Translations under genes and position numbers: made by a program | Shown here: positions 48,301 to 60,720 of the stretch, in pieces | How positions within the stretch are numbered: position 1 is the first letter of the stretch | How the letters are laid out: every line of letters begins with the position of its first letter | The notes under the pieces: model-generated | The model's input: the letters and a program-made list of their open reading frames with translations, nothing else | What the model was told of the DNA's origin: nothing | Databases searched by the model: none | Source of the DNA: Rhynochetos jubatus | Lineage: Eukaryota > Chordata > Aves > Eurypygiformes > Rhynochetidae | Direction: 5' to 3' | Assembly: GCA_027574665.1 (NCBI GenBank) | Contig: CM050648.1 | Span: 62,022,863 to 62,086,862, forward strand | Length of the DNA stretch: 64,000 bases

Positions 48301-51300
48301 TTCCTCTTCTATATTTTTTTGTTCTTAGATGTGCTGAAATAAGACTTTGCTAGAGCTACAGCTAATACATGGGTTATAAGGGATTTGTCTTTTTTCAATC
48401 AGATAAAAAAGAAACCTGAAAGCTTTAGAAAAAGGAAAAATAAATATAAAAAGTGTGTGGAAAAGTGTACTTTAAAATATTACCATTTTCTTTTTTTTAA
48501 GAGTGCTAAGATATTAACAATCAATGGGTTCTTCTTGCTTTATTCCCTCAAGTTGCTTTTACTTACTATTTTTCTAGAATCCTAAAATTCTTCGGCCTTT
48601 GCAACCTTTTCTGTTAAGTTATCGTTTGGTTAAGAGATTTCTTAACCTCAGACAATTAATGTTATGTTACACAGCAGATCCCTGGAATCTCCTCTGTCTA
48701 CAGTGAGGACTGCAGTAGACATATACCGTAACAAATGAAATGATAAAACTCCATGGCTTGATCAAAATCTTGATTATACTGGAATAGTAGGAAAACCATG
48801 ATTTCACTCTTGACTTTTCTTTGCAATCAACTATCTTACAATATATTTTAAAGGTGAATTATTTAACTTGTCATACAAATCATGCTCTTTTGTAGTTGAT
48901 GATAAATTCACAATTATTCCTTCAATCTAAGATTTTTGTTTATCGTCCATTTGTATAAATATGTGTGTCCATAAATACACAGAGTTTGCAACTAACATCA
49001 GAAAGTCTGGTTTGTTTTTGCACAGGGAAACTGCTTTTAGACACAGGTAGACACAGACCACTGCCAAGAGGAAAAGTTACCTAATTGCCAGTGATTGACT
49101 AGTACTGACTTTCCATATGCAGACTCAATGGCCAACTTCTAAATTGCTGTACTTGCAATTGTAGGGCAGTAAGAAAAAAAAATCATATGGAATAGTAAGA
49201 AGATGTTCTGATTTGACACAGAAACTCTTGGCTCAGTGAGAGTTGAAAAGAATATGACAAGATGGGTTTAAGGATATTCTTTGTTCCTGTTAACTAGACA
49301 TGTTACAGATGAGACTGAAATTATGGAGAAGATGAAAAGAGATGTTAGTCAGTTACACTTCAAAAGATTTTCAAGATGGCTAAATTATCTGTTCTGACTG
49401 TTAGTGTCACACATAAGGATTGTGCATGATTTAATGTGCCTTTTGCAAAATACATATAAAAGCTGGTCCTTGCTTTCTTCTCAGGGGCACTCTGCTGGGA
49501 CCTGGGGATTAGGCAGTGAAGAGAGGGAAGGAGAATGGACACCTTATTTGTTTGGCAAAATATGTAGAGTCCTCGAGGCTTTAAAGAATGTAAGAGCTCA
49601 TATTCACACACCATAAATGTCATCACTTTTAATTCAAACATCTTGGTATACAAGTAAAAAAAATAGAATTCAGCAAAAGCAAGTAACAGGTTAGCTATCT
49701 GCAAAAAATGTCTTTGTTCTACTATTCAAGAATAATGAGAAATCTCAGGGAAAATTCTAAGATTCACGTTACTTCTTTATGTAAAGAGTTAGTTAAATAT
49801 GAGCAACCACCCCAATACTTAAAATAGTTAATGGCTATTCAGGCACAATGAAAATAGGAAGAGGATTTTGAAAAAGAATTTATTTTGTTATTCATTCTGT
49901 AAGAATTAATATCCTAAAAGCAACCTCCTATTACATGTATACTAGATTTCATCAAAGTACGTTTTCACCTCTCTCTGTGATCATCAGCTTGAACCTTCAA
50001 AACCCTTAATGCGATATAATAGATGTGGATTCAAACTAGTGAAGTAGGGTAGGTGCAAGTCTGAAACAGTACTTAGGTTTCTGTCATCTGCTAACACCAC
50101 ACAGAGACATAATTCAGTGTTTAAAGGAATTACCTATTGCCTTAAAACAAACTCCACCCTCGCTGAACTTGTCAATAATAAATGTGATTTTTAGTGTATC
50201 CTATGACAAACTGATTCTATGGTAGCAGCATGCAGTTATTATAAGGGCCAAGGTGTTGCTTTGCTCCAAAATGATGGACATTTAAAGTCATAAGAAAAAT
50301 ACAGTTTTATGATTCCAGTCATAAACGGCCTGCAACTGATTTTAAAATCAGAATTTAGAAAACAGCAGGGTATAGAAAATGGTGACAGGTAGGAAAGGTA
50401 TAGAAGAGAAGGGAAGTGCAGGAGAGGACAAGATATGTCTTGGGTCTCACGTCTTCCAGGTGAGCTCTCCAGGTGCACTGTAGGTAGTTTGTAGTTTGTA
50501 AGAAAAACATGCATCCTCTCAAATTTTGGCTAGAGAAGTAGAGAGGCAGCACTGGTCATGACTTTTGAACCAGGAAACACATCAAAAATCATCAAGCTGT
50601 GAATGTCACTGGACCCTCAGTGTAACTAAACTAAGTATCACACAGCGGTCAAATTTGTTCAGATAGAAATATGCTCCATTTCAGAAATACTGTCTCATAA
50701 GCGTCCTTTTGGCATGACAATTTGGCACTATGGACATTCTGGAACCTCTGTAGCTATGATGCTATTAAGAGATTTTAAGGACTTAATCTTTGGATTTAGA
50801 CATCTAAAATGGCAATTATCAGTGAGAAACCCTTGTCTTAATAATCTTGTGTCTGTCTTATTTTAAGACATCAGAAATTGTTCAAGATAAATAAACTCTA
50901 GGACTCTCCTTTAGGGTGCTGTGATCTTTGAAAATACATTTATATATTCATTTGAATTGATTTCACCATCTGTTCAGGTATGAGTGGCTGCTAAAGGATG
51001 AACTGCATAATGATACTTAAAGTTTCCTTCACACATTGGAAGCCTTCATTACAAAACCATCGTTTGCTGCTGCTCTACAAGCTAGTAGAGTCACTCACTG
51101 AGAAGTGCAGGAAAACTTTCTAAACCTGATTTTGTAAAGCTCTTTATAACTGTGGAAAAGCTGAATACATAGTACAGTTAGTCTAGCTCTTATTGGATGC
51201 ATTTGCTTGCATTTAACTTCAAAACATACTTAAATCAAGAATAAATGTTCCTTAATTTGAAATAAAATGTTTATGATTACACAGTTATGTGAACTATTAT

Positions 51301-52104
51301 AGAAAACATCAAAAAGGTGTTTATATGTAGGTTATGTAAGTGTAGAAAGGATATTCGGTGTTCCTGGAATTGTTTCACTTGAAAAAAACAGTGACCTAAG
51401 ATGTCCTGCATGGTTTTTATCAACCAATAGCCACAATAATCACTGACCTGTCATGTTTTAGGTTTGACAAGTAGTAACATGCAAAGATTGAGGCATGCTT
51501 CCCTGGCATTTCACTCAGATATTCTGTGACTGGTAGGTTAAAATTTAATTTTATAAGCCTCCAGTTTTTAATATGGAAATGCTAATTTCAAGTGATTTAA
51601 CTTAAGGATAAGATGCAAAAGCTAATTTTGGATCCAAGTACCACTAGACAGTTGTAAGTGGTTCAGCTCTGGCTGCACAGTCCTAATCTTATATCCAGTC
51701 ACACACATAAATGATTTCCATATCTGAGGTTTTGAACTCTGCTGAACCCCCTCTGAGTTTCATTCTTCCCAACACATCTTTTCTCTCCTTTGACTTTACC
51801 TATGGCTTTCTCTAGATTCATGATCAGATTTTGTTAGCAGAGCTATTGTTTCTGACTTCTTAACCCATGAGAAAATATTCTGGTCTTTGGTGATGAGTAG
51901 ACAAGACAGGCATAGATTTACCACTGAAAATGCTGAGTTCACCAGTGCTCTGCTGTAGTAAATGGAATGCTTCGAAAAGCCTTACACATTTTGAAGTGGT
52001 TGTTGGGAATACAACAACAAAAAAAGTACCAGTGAGAAGCAACAGGAAGATTTAGCCCAAAATTTCATGAAAACATCAGAAAACATGAGGTATCACTGTC
52101 TCCC
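42371..52104. other. Long intergenic stretch, no gene or clear repeat
   Basis: About 9.7 kb of AT-rich sequence. I found no exon with family features, no RNA gene and no recognisable transposon. The 169-codon minus-strand ORF at 42364-42873 overlaps the end of the ancient LINE and looks like chance. The part at 48000-48150 has several forkhead/homeodomain-like motifs but nothing decisive. Confidence 0.5.
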
Positions 52105-52739
52105 TGTCCCGGCCTGGTTATCCTGGGAAGGGGGAGATTTGTTGTCGTACCCAGAGTGAGATCAAGACACAAACGAGGTCAGATGCCGCTAACAAAGAAG
52201 TTTATTTTTGGTGTAAGAAAATAGCAATAGGAGAGAGAGAAAATAGAAAAGGGCAAAAACTTAGCAAGCAGTCGGGAGAGAATTGCAAGAGATAGTCATG
52301 ACCATGGATCTAGCAGTGTCCCATTGGTCCGTAGTCTTGTAGTCTTTGGTGGGGAGGGTCCCTGTCATGGTTTGGTTCCACAGTCTTTTATAAGGTATTT
52401 TTTTGCTGCCTCCTGCCTCCTGCACATGCTCTCAGGTTAGGGAGCTGATCCTGTCGGGTGCACAGGACCACTATGTGACCACTTGCATGCTTTGGCAGAC
52501 TTGGGGGTCCTCTGTGTCTGGATCCCCCATGAGGCAATGTGATTGTTCTTTGTCCTTGGTCATAACTGGTCTCCTGAGGCTATTTGCTTCTTATCTGTTC
52601 AGTAGTCTATTTGGCCCTTATCTATTCAGGCCTGCAGGCAAGCCTTCCTCCTCAATCCACCAAAAGCCAAGCCACCAGGAAGTTTCACAACTTTGTCAGC
52701 AAGCTTTGAGACAATCAGCTCAAGATAAGGTCTCTCACA
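52105..52739 (-). mobile_element. Solo LTR with perfect 5-bp target duplication
   Basis: A 635-bp LTR on the minus strand. Both sides carry CTCCC (52100-52104 and 52740-52744), and the ends are TGTGAGAG...CCGGGACA, so TGT...ACA. On the minus strand a TATA box (CTTATAAAAG) lies near 52386-52394 and an AATAAA signal at 52206-52201, giving a U3 of about 350 bases, R of about 170 and U5 of about 90. No internal retroviral genes remain. A 5-bp duplication fits ERVL-type or some other retrovirus-like classes. The intact duplication suggests a fairly recent insertion. ORFs inside it are not host genes. Confidence 0.88.
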
Positions 52740-53370
52740 CTCCCCAGGAAGGTTTGCCTAGGAGTTCATTTCTGCTTTTGTGTGACACTGAACAAGATGT
52801 AGAAACTGATCTGGCTTTATTTTTTATTTTTCTTCTTGATTTAATTCACCAGTTAAGTATCAGCTCAGGGTGAAAGTCTGATGTGGGTAATGCCCATCCT
52901 CTCAGAAAACGGTTTTGTTCAGGTAGTGACTGCCAAGGTCTAAGTGAAACTCAAAAATAAAAAAAAAAGAAATTCTGAATTTATTTCTGTATTCAAATGG
53001 ATTAATGCCTTGCTCTTAACAGATCAGGTTTTTCCCAGCAGATACCATTTTTGCAAGCAAATGTCTCAGACATGATGAGGCTTTTATTATTTATTTATAA
53101 GGAGACATTTCTGTGTTACTTTGGAAACATCAGCATGTTTGCAGCCAAGAAAGCTATAAAAAATGGTCAGTGGCTTATTAAACTGGTCACTGGCAGAAGT
53201 AGAATAGCCTCAGGCATACAAGGGTGCGGAATAGTAACAGGAAATCTGTTATTTACAGTGTACACCTTTTGGCTCTCAAAAGGTCTTTCACAGGAAAAAC
53301 CTTGACAAGTTTATTGTCTGAGTGTAACCAAATAAGAAATTTAGGAGCCCATTACTCTATTGGACATAAC
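52740..53370. other. Spacer between two LTRs
   Basis: About 630 bases of unrecognised sequence. It shows no retroviral motif such as a primer-binding site or polypurine tract next to the LTR edges, so the two LTRs appear to be independent insertions. Confidence 0.5.
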
Positions 53371-53917
53371 TGTCAGGGGTTTAGCAGTGAAGGGGGCAGG
53401 GGGAACCTGTGTTGGAGGGGCACAGCTATTGCCCTGTGCCAGACACACACACAAGAGAGAACATAGATGTACTGCGTGCCAAAACTGAAACAATGTGATG
53501 AGTTTATTGTACCTCTGTGAAGACATTTAAGTAATGACGGTAGATGCCAAGAAAAAAAAGGCCAAAGGAGGCATGCTGGACAGGGGAGGAGAGGCAAGGG
53601 ACAACATCAGAGTGGGGCAAGAGAGAAGCAAGAAATATGCCAGGGCAAGAGAGATGCTAGAGCAGGAAAAATGTCAAAGCAAAGCTAACTGCCCAGAGCA
53701 GGGCAGGAGCAAAAGAGGCACCCGAGCGAGGACAGAGAGGGAATAGGAAGAGGCATGACGACAAAGGCACTACAACTGGAGGCAGACCCACACTGGAGCA
53801 GCTGAGTAGGAACCACAACACATTGACCTCCATCGCCTGTGCCACCTGCCACCTCCCCCAAACGGACTGAGTGTAACCTGCAGCAAGGCGACTGGAGACC
53901 GGGAAACAAGAAGGACA
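53371..53917 (-). mobile_element. Probable solo LTR, second type
   Basis: On the minus strand this 547-bp stretch starts TGTCCTTCTTG and ends CCCCTGACA, a TGTC...GACA inverted terminal pair. AATAAA lies at 53508-53503, about 135 bases from the 3' end, followed by a GT-rich stretch, as in LTR R/U5 regions. The U3-like part is C/T-rich on that strand. The flanks ATAAC and TATAT do not form a clean duplication, so the right edge is uncertain. I do not recognise the family. Confidence 0.5.
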
Positions 53918-54212
53918 TATATCCAGATGGAAGCTGAGATGTTTTCTCAAAAAGTTTATCTGTTTCTCTTCACTTTTCAACACAAGAATCAGTAATGAAA
54001 AGTTTTCTAATTGTAAATAATTTAAATTGATTTTATTTCTCAGACTCAAAAATGGTTTTGGCTAAGAGAGAATCACTAAGAGAGACGATTCTACACTTGT
54101 TTTTTCTGCAGAGAACAGATGTTATTAAGAAAGGTTGGGGTTTGGGGTTTTTTTTTTTTGAGTATCAGCTTTGGTGAATGCCACTTATCCAGGTAAGAAG
54201 TGTATTTCCTTA

Positions 54213-54381
54213 TAGAATCATGGAATGGTTTGGGTTGGAAGGGATCTTAAAGATCATCCAGTTCCAACCCCACTGCCATGGGCAGGGACACCCTCCACTA
54301 GACCAGGTTGCTCAAAGTTTCATCCAGCCTGGCCTTGAACACTTCCAGGGATAGGGCATCCACAGCTTCTCTGGGCAATTT
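54213..54381 (-). mobile_element. CR1 LINE 3' end, short copy
   Basis: In reverse orientation: ATAGAATCATGGAATGG, TTTGGGTTGGAAGGGATCTT, CATCCAGTTCCAACCCC, GGGACACCCTCCACTAGACC, and CACTTCCAGGGATAGGGCAT. These are canonical avian CR1 3'-end phrases. It is 5'-truncated at about 54381. It is well preserved and so relatively young. Confidence 0.95.
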
Positions 54382-57300
54382 ATTTTAAGATCAAGCACCT
54401 AAGACATCATTACTGTAAGTCTTAAGTCGTGAAATATGTTCAATAACTCTTTGATCTGATTTAATCAAGCAGTCAGAGGGAAAAAGTATTTTCAGAAAAA
54501 AAATAAATTCTACATTCTCTCTAGTTTATGCTAAAGTATTGGCCTGAAAAAAAAGGTAAAATGATGAAGGTTGAATTTCCTTGTGTCTGGATAAATGCTG
54601 AAATTGACTGAGACTACATGATCATGGTCATAAAGTTAATTAAGTAAACTAAAGGTTTAAAGTAGATTACTTAACCCTATCTACTACCCATATTAACATG
54701 TTCATTCAGAATTTAAATGAAATAATTGATTTGGTGCAATTAACTTCAAAATACATTAAACTAAACTGAACTGAACAGAAAACCTGTAATTCTGACCAAG
54801 CATCACCACACAGAGGTTTAATGTAGTTTAATTAATCCACTTGAAAGGCTAATCCACAACAATTTTGGAACATCTTTGAATGCCCTTTGTGAAGAGGCTG
54901 GATGAGTCATGAAGTAAAAACTACTTGTTATCTTCTTCAAGAATCTGGTTCAAAGTTTATCCAGACTGATTATAAATAGAAGTTCAGTGAATATATTTTC
55001 AGCAATGTGAATGTTTCACTGATCTACCTAGAGAGCATATCAAGACTGAAAAAATTACTACTATGGTTGAAAGTAAGTATCTTGTGAGCTCACTTAGCAA
55101 AGGTCAATGACATAGTTAACAGGAGAATAAATGTACTTTCAGGACCGAAATAAGGAAGCTGACAAAGTAAGACTCAGAAGAGGTGTATTGCTGAGTCATT
55201 AAACTGAATATATTTGACTGGGAAATGTGATGTTTGCCCACTTGTTAGGACAGATTATTTACAGATATTCAAGAAAAATAGCCCCAAAACATAGAAGTTG
55301 GAGCACTTGTTGGGGTTTGGAAGAACAGATTCGAAGTTCTCTGTGTGGCTCAGGTAGAATGGAAATTTGAGACTGGGAACACTGTAGTGAATCTCTCTGT
55401 CCTTTGTTGAAAAAAAAAAAAAAAAACCAAACCTAAATCTATACATATAGAAATATTTTAAAGAACTTCCTGAAATCTCAGACAAAACCACTTCTCTTTT
55501 AGTCACTCCTGTGTGTGTATCTGTTTGTCTGTTGTAACTAATAAGATTTTTTTCTTCATCATATCTGATCAGGTCCTTTGATAACCAGTTGCTTAAATGA
55601 TTTTACAGGTAGGTAAGCCACCTCCTTGTGTGTGTGTATGCATGTGTGTTGCACTTCCAGAAATCTTACTGGATCAGTGAAAACAAAACGGTTGTAGTCA
55701 TTATTCAGATCAATCAATATAATTTGACAGAGAGATGTGATCCTCTGTGATCCTTCTTTGTTTTGTTTTTCTATAATTGCAGTGTATCTTGCTAAAAAAT
55801 ACTGGAGTTAAACTATGGATATCAAGGTCATTTATCTGCAGTAGTATTTGTCATACAGAATAAAGCTGTCAGCACCAAGCTGAACAGGTATCAACTGACT
55901 AATTTCAGCTTGAATTCAAAGCACATGTTAAATACTTTGTACTTTTCTTATCTTAGAAGTAATTTACCTTAAAATCTTACCTTAAAGGTAATTTCTCTTA
56001 ATGATCGAATTCAATTCTTTATGAAGATTTCAGTTGTGACCATGCAGCAGGACACATCAGCTTTTCTCTTGCTCCCTTAACAACAAGCACTAAGTATTGT
56101 TCTTTTATTAGAGTATTGCTCTGGTAATACTGAGTCTTCTAAGGGAATAAAATACTTTTTTCCTATGGAACTCACTGGAGATTGCTAGTGAGTATCACAT
56201 CACAAAGCAGACTACATGCTCATAAAATTGTAAATCATTTTAACATACTTCTTCCTATTTGTAATGTAATAATTCACTGCAGTTCCTATTTCACATATAT
56301 TTCTGATTTGGACCCTGATCAGTCCTCATCTAAAAGTTTAAACTGTGCAAAATCACATCAAAAACAGGTACTGAAAGTGTATTTTCTTATTTTTCTACCT
56401 TTTCTTCTTTATATTTCAACTAGGAAAGGTGGATGAAAAAGAGAGGAACTGGGAAGAAAATGCAAGAGAAAAAGAAGTTAAATACTTCTGCTAGTTCACA
56501 AATTCCAGTGCCATACAAAACAGCCCAAGCAGTCACATTAACACCCTGAGTTGTAAGTATGCAAAACATCATTGAAATTCAGAAAGGTCTTGATATACAC
56601 TGTTAGTTCAGGACACTATAAATATAGAGCTGCTTATATCTGCACTAGCTTAGATTTTAGGCCATAAAAACCAGAGCAAATCACAAAACCGCAAAAAAAT
56701 GCCCCAAACTAAACCAAACTAAAAGACGCAAATTAAAAAAAAAAAAAAAAAAGCAACTCCCCTCCCAAAACCTAACTACCCTATATTATAGACAGGTTGT
56801 TACAGCAAGAATTTAATTAATTTCTAAAATTTAGTTCTAAGAATCAGGGCGTACAGTAGTAAAGTTTTACACAGTGCTATCAGTGAGCATGAATCTTTGC
56901 ATTAATTTCTATGTACTCAAGAACAATTATCCTATTTTAAATTTACATTAACATAGGCTTTTGGTTTTAATTTTTTATAACTCCCTCAGTGACTTATGTT
57001 GCTACTGAAACCTGAAGAGAGATGTGTGATTTCAGAAGCTGGCAGTATACATCCTATGGATCTCCTACATAAATATTTTCCAGAAATTGATTGTAGAAAC
57101 CAATAAGAAAATATGTAAGGTGCTACTACATTGACAAGTTGGAGTGTTAGCATTCAAAGAACACCAAATAAAATGAAAAGAATATGGGTTTATTTATTGG
57201 AAGAAGAGAAAATAAATCTCTTGGTAACTGGTTGATGAGATCATGAATGAACTAAGAATTAAGATCATAAGGACTTTGGGATGCTTGAAAAATCTAAAAT

Positions 57301-58493
57301 AAATGTTCTGTCGAATTCTGCCTGTTCAGGTTGTTTGCCTGAAATTATCAGGACAGAAGCCAAATGAGGATGACACTTTAAATCAAAACTTGCACTTCTA
57401 TACTTAATGATGTTGACCTTGATTCAAGAAAGCCCTTCAAACATAGTCTTAGAGACTCTGAAGAGCGCTGACTCCTATTCCATAACACTTCTCATTTATT
57501 GTCAGTAATCCATTTTTGGTGACCTGTATCTGTTTTGCTTTCACTCTCCAGCAGTCCTTTTAGTCTTAGGAGTTCTTTTCATATTTACAATGAAATTTGG
57601 GATATTATCCCTATCTAGTAGTGTGGACAGATGGGGAAGGAGGAGGTGCATGAACTGAAGCCCAAGAGGTCCTTCAGGTAGAAACCCTGAAAAATCAGTA
57701 AGGGAACTACTTTGTATAATCTCTCCAAATGTAACAGCCCATGACTAGGTCTAGGAAACAGAGCATTTCCTTTCAATACTCCCTTTAAAGCCCATATAAA
57801 AATTCAGAAGCATTGATCTACAGTTCAGGACTCTACAGAGGCCATTTGAGAGAAAGAGAATCCTGGGTATTTGTTCAGGCTCAAAGTGATTCCAATTTTA
57901 GTAGCAAATGAATCTCATGACAGTCAGCTAGGTTTAAAAAGGTTAAGGAAAGACAGTGTTGCATTTATTTTTTTTTTTAATACAAGAATTTGAACTTTGT
58001 ACTGCACAATTTTTTCACAGAAACCGGCTTGGTACCTTTTCAGAACAAGGCATGGTCTCCAATTTTTATGACCCTTTAGGATACACTCCTGCCTAAAAGA
58101 TTTACTCGGAGTTACCACTTTCCCCTCATACAGGTAACTGAGCCTTTGGGTAACTGAAAAATGAACAAGAACATTATTCAATTTTGTTCCATACCAGCTA
58201 GAAAAGAGTATGAACAATTGGTGTCCAAAAATCAAGTTCTATTTGGCACTTAAATCACAAAAGAAGTGAGAAACTTTAGTTAGTTCTGCCCATCCCATAT
58301 GCACAATGGTATATATACATATTGCACTGCTTTGAACAAGGTTGTACTCCATGTAAGTTGAATATGGGGGGACCCACAGAACACAGACATGAACACTTTA
58401 TTGATTATTTTTTTTTTTTTAGATTTTTTTCCTCGATTGATAAGATTGGTAAGTAAAGGAATCAGAAAAAAATATTTAGCAGGAAGATACGGA

Positions 58494-58552
58494 TAGTTCT
58501 ACTCTTCTGCTTCAATCTTCTGTGAAGCAGAAGAGTCAGAAGAGTAGAACTA
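58494..58552. repeat. Long perfect hairpin with a 9-base duplicated bulge
   Basis: The 21-base left arm (58494-58514) is matched exactly by the right arm (58523-58552) except that the right arm has CAGAAGAGT twice in tandem. The loop is ATCTTCTG. The arms have no relation to known transposon termini. Confidence 0.9.
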
Positions 58553-60209
58553 CTGCCACAAATTCACAAGGAACATGGGGGTTTTTACCATCACTTATCA
58601 TGCTTTGCACTTCGAAAGGACTTAGGCACATGGCCAATTTCTCCAGGAATAGAAAACAATGCACATCAGCTGATCTCTGCTAAAATTAGCATCCTTCACC
58701 CTATCATGCTCAGCAAAGCTAGAAAAGCTGAGCAGAATATATCTAAAGATTCCACAATTCATGTGATTTTGATAAAGATATTATTTAGGAAATAAAAAAA
58801 ATATATACACATACTACAGGAAATTCCAACTCAGAAAGGAATACCCATGCTAGTTGGCAGAGAATTTATTTCAGAATGCCACAAATGAAAGCTATCTCCG
58901 TTTTGACATCTGCTGTCTATTACTTTGTAAAAATCCTAGTCCTCCATAGAGATCATTGCAATATTATCACAAAGTAGAACAGATATGAGAAGGTAAATAT
59001 CAAGGAAAAAAACAAATCAGAGACTGACAAAAGAAATTCAGTAGCTCAAGAAATACATGTGCTACCCATTGCAAATACACAGTGATTCACTCACTGTTGT
59101 GCTCATTCCTCCAACTCTAGCATGCACTAGTTATTCCAGGGATGACAGTGGGAAGGAAAAAGGTCAATTATTTGTACAATTTGTTTAAAACATGCACTTC
59201 TATAAACTCATGTCTTTGGCTTTAAGTAGGCAAGTTCAATGCCATCCTGTTAATGAATGGAGTTCTGGCCTAGAGGGGCTTCACCTCAAGGCGAAGGAGA
59301 AATATCTGTGTTCTTTTTCCACTTGCTGTGTTTCTCTTCATAGGGACATTTTCAAAGGAGAGCCAAACTACAGTGAGGGATCACACAGCCCAGATGGCAG
59401 GTTCTGGTCTTTATCTCTAGTTAACATTTGAAGAGAAATGCACTACATATAGTCTACATGGAAATGGAGAAAGGAGCTGAGTTTTGGTTTTCATCTGACT
59501 CGAAACCTTCCTGTAACCAAGACACTGAGCTGTGAGTTAAACGTGTAAAAACCCTTCTGAGGAGGTGACAGGTTCCTCATAGACTCACAAGCTTCGATAA
59601 CAGAAATTGCTGAAATATTGTTGCTCTGGACTTGCACTTTCAAAACTTTTCCCACGTGAGCTGGCAAGCAGGGGCTGGCAAAGGACTGCTTAATGTGCCT
59701 GAGAGCAGCTGCTGTGTCTGGAATAGGAGTCTGGACTCCTAAGGTCATGTTTCAGAGCCTTAGAAAAGAGCTTCTCACCTTATACTAGATGAAATCCAGT
59801 CATATAGTGAAGGTTTGAAGAGAAATGCGGAGACTTATTCCATTGCTATATCTTAAATAAAACAAAGCGTTTCATCCACTTTTTATAAAAATAAACAAAA
59901 TTGGAAGGCAAATACACACTATATAGACAAGACTAATTTGACTGAAAATATGTAGATCCCTGCAATAGCTAATAGTGCAGTGTCCTTACCTTCTGCTGTG
60001 GTCCTTGTGGTATGACTCTGCTATTCACTCAGCAATGAGTGTGATGACACATTAATTCAGTTTGTTAAAAAGCCTGAAAAAGAAAAATATTTAAAGAAAG
60101 CAAGACAAAAGCTGAAGCTCAACAGGAGTTGGCAAGTCTGACAGGAAATTACACAGGTCCAGTTGAACACCTGAAATACTCAAAGAATAATGTACATAGT
60201 CTATTTTTC

Positions 60210-60720
60210 TGAAAGGACTGTTTAATTGAATATTTCTGCTGCGTTTCTCTAATCAAAGCCAGCCTGACAGGCCAAAAAAAAAAAAACCAATTGCATTTCC
60301 TATGCAATATTAATACTCATTAGCAGCTGCTGCATCCCAGATTGCATCATATCTGTCATTACTTGAAGGTTGTGGTTTAGCACTAAAACACCTGCAGCGT
60401 ACTAAATGCATCCTGAATAGTAACTGTCTTGTACAGTTTAGTTGAATACTGTATGAGTAAATTGTGTCAAACTGTTGGAATTATGTAGTCTTCTGCCTGT
60501 ATCTTGTCTTACGTAACCTGCATTAGGCTTGTGAGTTCGGAAAGTCACATTGGCAGCTTACCAAGCCTCAAGAATTCATTGGGATTTTAAAGCTCCTAAT
60601 GACCTTAGCCGATATCACTGCCAAATATTTGTACAAGTGACTTTGGTTTGTTGCTCTTCAAATGAAAAGATAATCAGAAGAGAGATTCTTCTAGGCCTTT
60701 TAAAGGGTTTTTCCTAAAAT
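60210..60720. promoter_or_regulatory. Candidate conserved noncoding element
   Basis: The stretch carries paired CCTATGCAATATTAATAC and CTCATTAGCAGCTGCTGCAT (homeodomain core beside an E-box CAGCTG), plus TTGCATCATATCTGTCATTAC. It has no repeats and even composition. It lies about 36 kb upstream of NETO1. This is an impression only, since conservation cannot be measured here. Confidence 0.25.

Noticed and set aside
52403-52873. 156-codon plus-strand ORF
   Set aside because: It lies mostly inside the U3 region of the solo LTR, on the strand opposite to the LTR, and runs past its edge.
52740-53370. Reading the two minus-strand LTRs as one provirus
   Set aside because: The two LTR sequences differ, the spacer is only about 630 bases, and no primer-binding site, polypurine tract or retroviral protein motif is seen.
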